This document shows, piece by piece, positions 59,011 to 64,000 of a stretch of DNA of 64,000 nucleotides. The notes below the pieces were generated by a model. The model searched no databases. It saw only the letters and a program-made list of their open reading frames with translations, and had not been told where the DNA came from. Every line of letters starts with the position of its first letter. Within the stretch, counting starts at the first letter, position 1. Made by a program: the position numbers and the translations under genes. The stretch is from Neptunicella plasticusilytica (GTDB lineage Bacteria > Pseudomonadota > Gammaproteobacteria > Enterobacterales > Alteromonadaceae). The DNA lies in the NCBI RefSeq assembly GCF_047922965.1, contig NZ_CP150481.1, positions 2,108,001-2,172,000 on the forward strand, written 5' to 3'.

Positions 59011-59808
59011 ATGACAAAAAATGTGGTGATTATTGGCGCTGGCTGGCTGGGGCAAGCCCTGGGTCAGAAATTATCGACTGGCGGATTGGCTGTGCAGATG
59101 ACAACCCGCAATCATACCAGGGCCACACAGCCTGGTTGGGCATTATTTAATGCTGACAATGATGATCTTCAGCACAATATTTCATTACAAAAGGCAGTGT
59201 GGATATGCTGTCTTCCTGCCGGCAGAACGCCAGAGAGTCAAATGTCCTACCGGCACTATTTAAAAACAGCCATATCGCTGGCTAAAAAACTGAATATGAA
59301 TGCTTTTATACTCTGTTCAACAACCGGCGTTTACACAAATAATGCCGGATTACATCAAGAAAGTGACGATATCTTTGCCCAGTCAGAGCGGCAGATACGC
59401 CTGTTGCAAAGCGAAACGCTAGTTACCGAGCTGGGTGAATTGGGCAAAGTGGTTAGGTTGGCTGGTTTATTCGGCCCTCAACGCCACCCTGGTCGATTTT
59501 TCGAGCATAAATCTCCCCGTTCCAATGGCGCAGAAACAGTAAATATGATCCATCAAACCGATGCCGTTGATGCAATACATTTTATCGTCCAACACCTTGA
59601 CCAGACGCCACCGATTGTGAATCTGGTTATGCCGGATCATCCAACTAAAGCCGAGTTTTACCAGCAAGCGGCACAAGCACTAAACCTCCCTGCCCCAAAA
59701 TTTGAAATCGGTGAAGCGAAACAACGGATAATATCCAGCCAATTACTATTCGATTTAGGCTATCGGTTTGGTTTTGATAGTTTGTATGCCGCATTGCAGC
59801 AAAGCTGA
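59011..59808 (+). CDS. NAD-dependent epimerase/dehydratase (YeeZ-like)
   Basis: 265 residues from ATG 59011. A Rossmann start VVIIGAGWLGQALGQKL, then CCLPAGRTPE, FILCSTTGVYTN and VVRLAGLFGPQRHPGRF are the extended-SDR pattern of YeeZ-like proteins. The catalytic YxxxK is not evident, as in that subgroup. Forty-four codons upstream are open but have no protein-like pattern. Substrate unknown. Confidence 0.8.
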   Translation: MTKNVVIIGAGWLGQALGQKLSTGGLAVQMTTRNHTRATQPGWALFNADNDDLQHNISLQKAVWICCLPAGRTPESQMSYRHYLKTAISLAKKLNMNAFILCSTTGVYTNNAGLHQESDDIFAQSERQIRLLQSETLVTELGELGKVVRLAGLFGPQRHPGRFFEHKSPRSNGAETVNMIHQTDAVDAIHFIVQHLDQTPPIVNLVMPDHPTKAEFYQQAAQALNLPAPKFEIGEAKQRIISSQLLFDLGYRFGFDSLYAALQQS

Positions 59809-59875
59809 GGGATTATCTTTTACCTTCCTCAAGGGCTTCCTACACAGTATGTTGTGGTGTTATCACGTTGTAGGT

Positions 59876-59889
59876 CGGGCTTTAGCCCG
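59876..59889. repeat. Short CGGGCTTTAGCCCG palindrome
   Basis: CGGGCT and AGCCCG around TT, preceded by GTAGGT. This motif recurs between genes in many gammaproteobacteria as a REP-like palindrome. It could end the epimerase transcript. Confidence 0.6.
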
Positions 59890-59945
59890 TCTTAATCTGC
59901 TGTGGTATTATTGTTTTCTTTTTTATTCTTATCTGGATGTTGTAA

Positions 59946-61160
59946 ATGACAATAGGTGTTGGCGGCTCGACCGCTGAAATTGAACTAGCAAAACTAACCG
60001 ATATGACTATGGGTATTCAGCCCATTAGTGTGGATGAAATACGCCTGCGTCAAGGCAAAGCCTGCCGATTAATGCGGGAGCAACATATCGATGCGCTATA
60101 TCTTAATGCTGGAACAAATCTGACCTATTTTACCGGTTTAAAATGGTACGCCAGCGAACGTCTGGTAGGTGCGGTACTCACCGCCAACGGTGAGTTGCAT
60201 TATATTGCCCCTGATTTTGAGCAGGATTCACTATCTGATTTTATGCAAATCGAAGCCCCCTTTCACGGTTGGCAGGAGCATGAATCACCTTATTTGCTGT
60301 TAGGTGATGTACTTGCTCAAGCAGGTCTGGCAGCAGCAACATTGGCTATCGATTCGAGCAGCGCTTTTTTTGTGGTAGATGGTATTGCAAAAGCCAATAA
60401 AAATTTAACGCTGGTTAATGCCGATTGTATTACTGCGCCTTGTCGGGAACAGAAATCTGCCGCAGAAATCGCTTTGATGCAACGCGCCAAGGATATGACA
60501 TTAGAAGTACATAAAGCCACGGCACGCTTATTACGCCCCGGGATCAGCACAACCGAAGTCACCCAGTTTATTAATGAAGCCCATAAAAAGGTCGGCGCGT
60601 CTGGCTCTTCTTTTTGTATTGTGCTGTTTGGCCTGGCGACCAGTTTCCCGCATGGCGTGAAAAATCCACAAATACTGCAGGGCAATGACTGGGTTCTAAT
60701 TGATACAGGATGTTTGTTGTACGGATATAACTCTGATATTACCCGCAGCTATGCCTTTGGACAGGCAACAGAGCGTCAACGTTTTGCCTGGCAGTGTGAA
60801 AAAGATGCCCAGTTGGCCGCCTTTAATGCCGCACAGTTAGGCCAACCTTGTGAATCCCCCGACCTTGCAGCACGGCAATCCTTGCAAGCCAATGGTTTTG
60901 GGCCTGATTATCATGTTCCCGGATTACCTCATCGTACCGGCCATGGTTGTGGTTTAGACATCCACGAAAGTCCTTATCTGGTGCGCGGTGATACCACGCC
61001 ACTTAAAGCCGGCATGGTGTTTTCTAACGAACCTATGCTGGTACTGCCGGGCGAGTTTGGTGTGCGGCTAGAAGATCATTTTTATATGACAGACAACGGG
61101 CCACAATGGTTTACCCAACCCAGCTATTCGGTTGATGATCCTTTTGGTTATCAGGCCTAA
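59946..61160 (+). CDS. M24 family metallopeptidase (Xaa-Pro dipeptidase-like)
   Basis: 404 residues with the pita-bread catalytic domain. Metal ligands appear in order: VLIDTGCLLYGYNSDITRSY (two Asp), LPHRTGHGCGLDIHE (His), VFSNEPMLVLPGEFG (Glu) and VRLEDHFYMT (Glu). The N-terminal creatinase-like domain is also complete (YLNAGTNLTYFTGLKWYASE). It cleaves X-Pro dipeptides or a related substrate in the cytoplasm. The start may instead be at 60003, since the first 19 residues are not conserved-looking. Confidence 0.9.
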   Translation: MTIGVGGSTAEIELAKLTDMTMGIQPISVDEIRLRQGKACRLMREQHIDALYLNAGTNLTYFTGLKWYASERLVGAVLTANGELHYIAPDFEQDSLSDFMQIEAPFHGWQEHESPYLLLGDVLAQAGLAAATLAIDSSSAFFVVDGIAKANKNLTLVNADCITAPCREQKSAAEIALMQRAKDMTLEVHKATARLLRPGISTTEVTQFINEAHKKVGASGSSFCIVLFGLATSFPHGVKNPQILQGNDWVLIDTGCLLYGYNSDITRSYAFGQATERQRFAWQCEKDAQLAAFNAAQLGQPCESPDLAARQSLQANGFGPDYHVPGLPHRTGHGCGLDIHESPYLVRGDTTPLKAGMVFSNEPMLVLPGEFGVRLEDHFYMTDNGPQWFTQPSYSVDDPFGYQA

Positions 61161-61379
61161 CAATGTTCGTTATGCATGCCTCGATTGAGGCATGGTCCCT
61201 TCCCTGATTCAATATTCCTATGCTTTATGGTTTGTTTCATCTTAAAATTATTCTATTATTTAGAATAAATGGCGCAATTATTACTAATTTTAATTCTAAT
61301 TAAACTGACTAAAATCATCCTTAATCTCAGTAGTAAGAGAGAAAAGCAATTAAATTTTTATAATTAACAGGATGAACCC

Positions 61380-61796
61380 ATGAACATAATCAATATAGTA
61401 AACAAAAATGAATCACTGTCGTCTGTCGCATCGTTGCTTGGCCGCATTGGCTTATCAGCAATTTTTATTTTGTCAGCATTAAACAAGATCCAGTATTTTG
61501 AAGGTAATGCCCAATATCTGGCCTCCGGTGGATTACCTGAAGGTTTATTACCTCTGGTGATCGTGTTTGAACTGGTGAGTGGCGTGTTTGTGTTAGCTGG
61601 CTTTTTTACTCAAATTACCGCTATTACGTTAGCTGGGTTTAGTATCGTCAGTGCCCTGCTATTTCACTTTAATTTGGGCGACCAGATACAGTTTATAATG
61701 TTCTTCAAGAATATTGCCATGGCGGGTGGATTTATGGCCCTTGCCGCAGCCGGGGCTGGCAAGTTCAGTCTTGATCAGCACTTTGCCAAGCGCTAG
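61380..61796 (+). CDS. DoxX family membrane protein
   Basis: 138 residues with four helices: LGRIGLSAIFILSALNKI, GLLPLVIVFELVSGVFVLAG, FSIVSALLFHFNLGD and NIAMAGGFMALAAAG, the standard DoxX pattern. AGGATG lies upstream. DoxX proteins are inner-membrane proteins tied to redox or thiol stress. It precedes a LysR regulator on the same strand across a terminator. Confidence 0.9.
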   Translation: MNIINIVNKNESLSSVASLLGRIGLSAIFILSALNKIQYFEGNAQYLASGGLPEGLLPLVIVFELVSGVFVLAGFFTQITAITLAGFSIVSALLFHFNLGDQIQFIMFFKNIAMAGGFMALAAAGAGKFSLDQHFAKR

Positions 61797-61804
61797 TAAA
61801 AATC

Positions 61805-61832
61805 TAAAAAAAGACCGGTAACGGTCTTTTTT
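61805..61832 (+). terminator. Rho-independent terminator after doxX
   Basis: AAGACCG and CGGTCTT form a stem with a four-base loop, followed by TTTTT. It lies nine bases after the doxX stop and before the LysR gene. Confidence 0.88.
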
Positions 61833-61851
61833 ACTTTGTAAGGAATCAACA

Positions 61852-62772
61852 ATGTTAAAAGCGACACTAGAACAATGGCGGATGTTTCGTGCCGTCGTTG
61901 ATTACGGCGGTTTCAGTCAGGCCAGTCAGGCGATATATAAAAGTCAGTCTTCGATACATCATGCTGTACAAAAGCTGGAAACCTCTTTAGGTGTCCGGCT
62001 TTTGGAGGTTAAAGGCCGCAAGGCCGGTTTAACCGAGGCGGGAATATTAATGTTGCGTCGCGCCAACTATTTGCTGGACGAAGCCGCCAAGCTCGAAGCC
62101 GTCGCTCACAGTCTAGGTGAAGGAACCGAGACCAAGATCAAAATTGCGGTGGACCAGGTTTTTCCGCAAGAACTGCTATACAAAGTGCTGGATGCTGTCT
62201 CATCCCAGTATCCGTTGTTGCGGATTGAATGGACCGAAACCGTGTTAGGTGGTGCAAAAGAATTATTGCAACAGTCGGCCGTCGATATTGCCATTTCACC
62301 TTTGCAATTAAACGATGTTTTTAACGAACAACTCTGTCAGCTGGAGTTTATCGCCGTTGCTCACCCTGCTCATGGTTTGCATCACTATGAGCACCCTTTG
62401 AGCTTTGAAGATCTGAAGTCCCATCGACAAATTGTGGTAAGAGATTCGGCCATTCAGGATAATCAGGACATGGGATGGCTGGATGCCAACCAACGCTGGA
62501 CAATTAGTCACTTACGCACATCAATCGATATGATCAGCAAAGGTTTCGGTTTTGCCTGGTTACCTGTACCGGCTATTCTGGAACAACTGAAACTGGGGAT
62601 ACTCAAACCACTTCCATTGCAACACGGACTAAAACGCAGTGGTAACCTGTATCTGCTGTTTAATGACGGCGATTGTCTTGGCCCGGCTGCACGGGCTTTT
62701 ATTGGTGAATTACGCTATCACACGCAAGACCTGCCCACTTTTGAACTAGCTTGTGCAGATAATTCTATTTAA
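61852..62772 (+). CDS. LysR-family transcriptional regulator
   Basis: 306 residues. The winged HTH is LEQWRMFRAVVDYGGFSQAS and QAIYKSQSSIHHAVQKLETS; the LysR substrate domain follows from residue 90. AAGGAA precedes ATG 61852. It lies between doxX and the pirin gene, and regulation of these two is the likely role. Effector unknown. Confidence 0.92.
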   Translation: MLKATLEQWRMFRAVVDYGGFSQASQAIYKSQSSIHHAVQKLETSLGVRLLEVKGRKAGLTEAGILMLRRANYLLDEAAKLEAVAHSLGEGTETKIKIAVDQVFPQELLYKVLDAVSSQYPLLRIEWTETVLGGAKELLQQSAVDIAISPLQLNDVFNEQLCQLEFIAVAHPAHGLHHYEHPLSFEDLKSHRQIVVRDSAIQDNQDMGWLDANQRWTISHLRTSIDMISKGFGFAWLPVPAILEQLKLGILKPLPLQHGLKRSGNLYLLFNDGDCLGPAARAFIGELRYHTQDLPTFELACADNSI

Positions 62773-62872
62773 TAGAACGTTATAAGCAATTAATAGTGAT
62801 TTTTATTCTCTAAAATGGGATTTAAAATTAACTCACACTTTGGAGGCTGTTTATTCATTTTAGGAGTGAGTT

Positions 62873-63559
62873 ATGCAATATGTACGAAAGGCAACTGAAC
62901 GGGGCAAGGTCGATTTGGGCTGGTTGCAAAGCCAGCATAGTTTTTCCTTTGGACACTATTATGATCCCAAGCATATGGGGGTTTCTGCATTAAGGGTAAT
63001 TAATCAGGATCAGGTGCAGCCTGGCAAAGGCTTTGAAACGCATGGACATAAGGATATGGAAATTATTTCCTATGTCATCGAAGGGGCATTGGAACATACA
63101 GACAGTACCGGTAATCGCTATATTGTGCCAGCCGGCGATATCCAGTTGATGAGTGCAGGTAGTGGTATTATGCATTCAGAATTTAACGCGTCCAAGGTTG
63201 ATCCTGTCCGGTTTTTACAAATCTGGATCCAGCCTAATGTCCGGGGTATTTCGCCCGGTTATCAACAACAGAAAATATCCCAGCAAGGGCAACTGACGCC
63301 ACTGATAACGCCGGACGGGCGAGATGGCACCCTGTCTATTCATCAAGATGCGGTCGTCTCCAGACTGATCCTCGCTGAAGGTGACACTGTTAGTCTTGCT
63401 ACGGCGCAACGTCAGGGATATCTGCATCTGGTTGCAGGCAAACTTAGCGAGGCACAACATTCGTTTGCTGCCGGCGACGCATTTGCACTTGGTCCAAATG
63501 AAGAAGTGACCCTGCAGGCCGATGAAGCAATAGAAGCGTTATGGTTTGATCTGCCCTGA
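62873..63559 (+). CDS. Pirin family protein (YhhW-like quercetinase)
   Basis: 228 residues with the bicupin pirin fold. The N-terminal cupin has SFSFGHYYDPKHMG, then FETHGHKDMEIISYVIEGAL with the His-x-His and Glu metal ligands, and SGIMHSE. GGAG precedes ATG 62873. E. coli YhhW has quercetin dioxygenase activity; the in vivo role is not known. The pair of DoxX and pirin near a LysR gene is common. Confidence 0.9.
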   Translation: MQYVRKATERGKVDLGWLQSQHSFSFGHYYDPKHMGVSALRVINQDQVQPGKGFETHGHKDMEIISYVIEGALEHTDSTGNRYIVPAGDIQLMSAGSGIMHSEFNASKVDPVRFLQIWIQPNVRGISPGYQQQKISQQGQLTPLITPDGRDGTLSIHQDAVVSRLILAEGDTVSLATAQRQGYLHLVAGKLSEAQHSFAAGDAFALGPNEEVTLQADEAIEALWFDLP

Positions 63560-63663
63560 ATAACTCAAGCTGCCAGGCAGTTGCCAATAGCGGCTTTTTA
63601 TATCAAAAATGGTTCCGCGTAACCCAGCAAGTGAATCATAATGTATTGTTTTACATAAAATAA

Positions 63664-63777
63664 TTACACCAAAGTCTGTTCTCGCTGAATCACCCTATTA
63701 CGCCCTGCATTTTTTGCCTGATACAAGCCAGTATCGGCGTTATTGTTCTGTATACACAGCCTGGCAAATTTTCCGTC
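63664..63777 (-). pseudogene. C-terminal remnant of a GGDEF protein
   Basis: 37 codons, closed at the 5' side by a stop codon. They read FARLCIQNNNADTGLYQAKN and AGRNRVIQREQTLV. The AD-x-x-LY-x-AK-x-x-GRN pattern is the conserved end of GGDEF domains. The rest of the domain is absent, and the region upstream to the window edge shows no more homology. Confidence 0.8.
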
Positions 63778-64000
63778 TAACTAGGGCTACTTTACGGCTC
63801 TGTTTAAAACTTTATAAGATACTGTTCCGCACCAGGCGATTACAGGCTTGGTAAAATAACTACTGCTCAAGATATTTTGTTACATAAATTGGCTTAATGA
63901 CCAGCAACACATATTCACCGGATCGACTATGTTCAATATCAGGTATAAAGATTTTCACTAACAATTGGTCAGAATTACTAATTTTCATTTTAATTGAATC
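63778..64000. other. Noncoding DNA at the right edge
   Basis: About 220 bases after the GGDEF remnant show no gene or clear site. Confidence 0.45.

Noticed and set aside
1..64000. tRNA, rRNA or CRISPR arrays
   Set aside because: No cloverleaf with a CCA-compatible acceptor stem, rRNA segment or regularly spaced repeat was found by eye; a tRNA scan could still find one I missed.

Overview
The window is a gammaproteobacterial chromosome segment, probably from a marine or aquatic species (about 45% GC by eye; genus not determinable). It spans the chromosome-dimer resolution site dif, so it lies in the replication terminus. The dif half-site at 6819-6829 plus the central hexamer matches the Escherichia coli dif XerD half exactly. 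Three further degenerate Xer sites follow at 21309-21336, 50936-50963 and 54082-54109. Everything from about 6.8 kb to 54.1 kb is a stack of mobile DNA built on dif.

Left chromosomal flank (1-6818): start of a cation:proton antiporter, then an envelope group (GT2 glycosyltransferase, TVP38/VTT membrane protein, ArnT-like glycosyltransferase, convergent EptA-type phosphoethanolamine transferase) and two small proteins (STAS-like, DUF3293).

Element 1 (6830-21325, 14.5 kb) is a tailless-phage prophage related to corticovirus PM2 and autolykiviruses. It has a double-jelly-roll-type capsid protein, an FtsK/HerA-type packaging ATPase, an HUH rolling-circle initiator with a Y-x3-Y pair, many tiny membrane proteins with ATGA overlaps, a lysis block, a DnaQ-like exonuclease, two regulators, and a SRAP protein and a lipoprotein as probable accessory genes. 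It has no integrase, which fits use of the host XerCD.

Element 2 is a 3146-bp satellite resembling the Vibrio TLC element or filamentous-phage satellites (gpII/Cri-type initiator, HTH regulator, membrane protein, no virion genes). It is present twice in tandem. The copies carry different single-base lesions: copy 1 has a broken initiator, copy 2 a broken regulator.

Element 3 (21376-47852, 26,477 bp) is a Tn7-like transposon inserted in the left end of satellite copy 1, only 40 bp from the Xer site. The ends match at 21 of 26 positions and are flanked by ATTA on both sides. Removing it restores a 3146-bp copy 1. It encodes TnsA, TnsB, TnsC and one TniQ, an unknown protein, an RNase H-fold DUF429-like protein with an apparent ATT start, and a large SF1 helicase. 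Its cargo is a metal-resistance island: czcCBA with a P-II-like protein and CDF exporter, a CzcI-like His-rich protein, a CadR/PbrR regulator, a second CDF exporter and a PbrT-like permease. It also holds a Tn4651-type resolution module (TnpS/TnpT) and decayed fragments (hsdR, merR, SprA-like).

Right chromosomal flank (54110-64000): YdcH/DUF465, a GDCCVxC protein, a diguanylate cyclase, a TonB-dependent receptor, a NAD-dependent epimerase, an M24 peptidase, DoxX, a LysR regulator, a pirin, and a GGDEF remnant.
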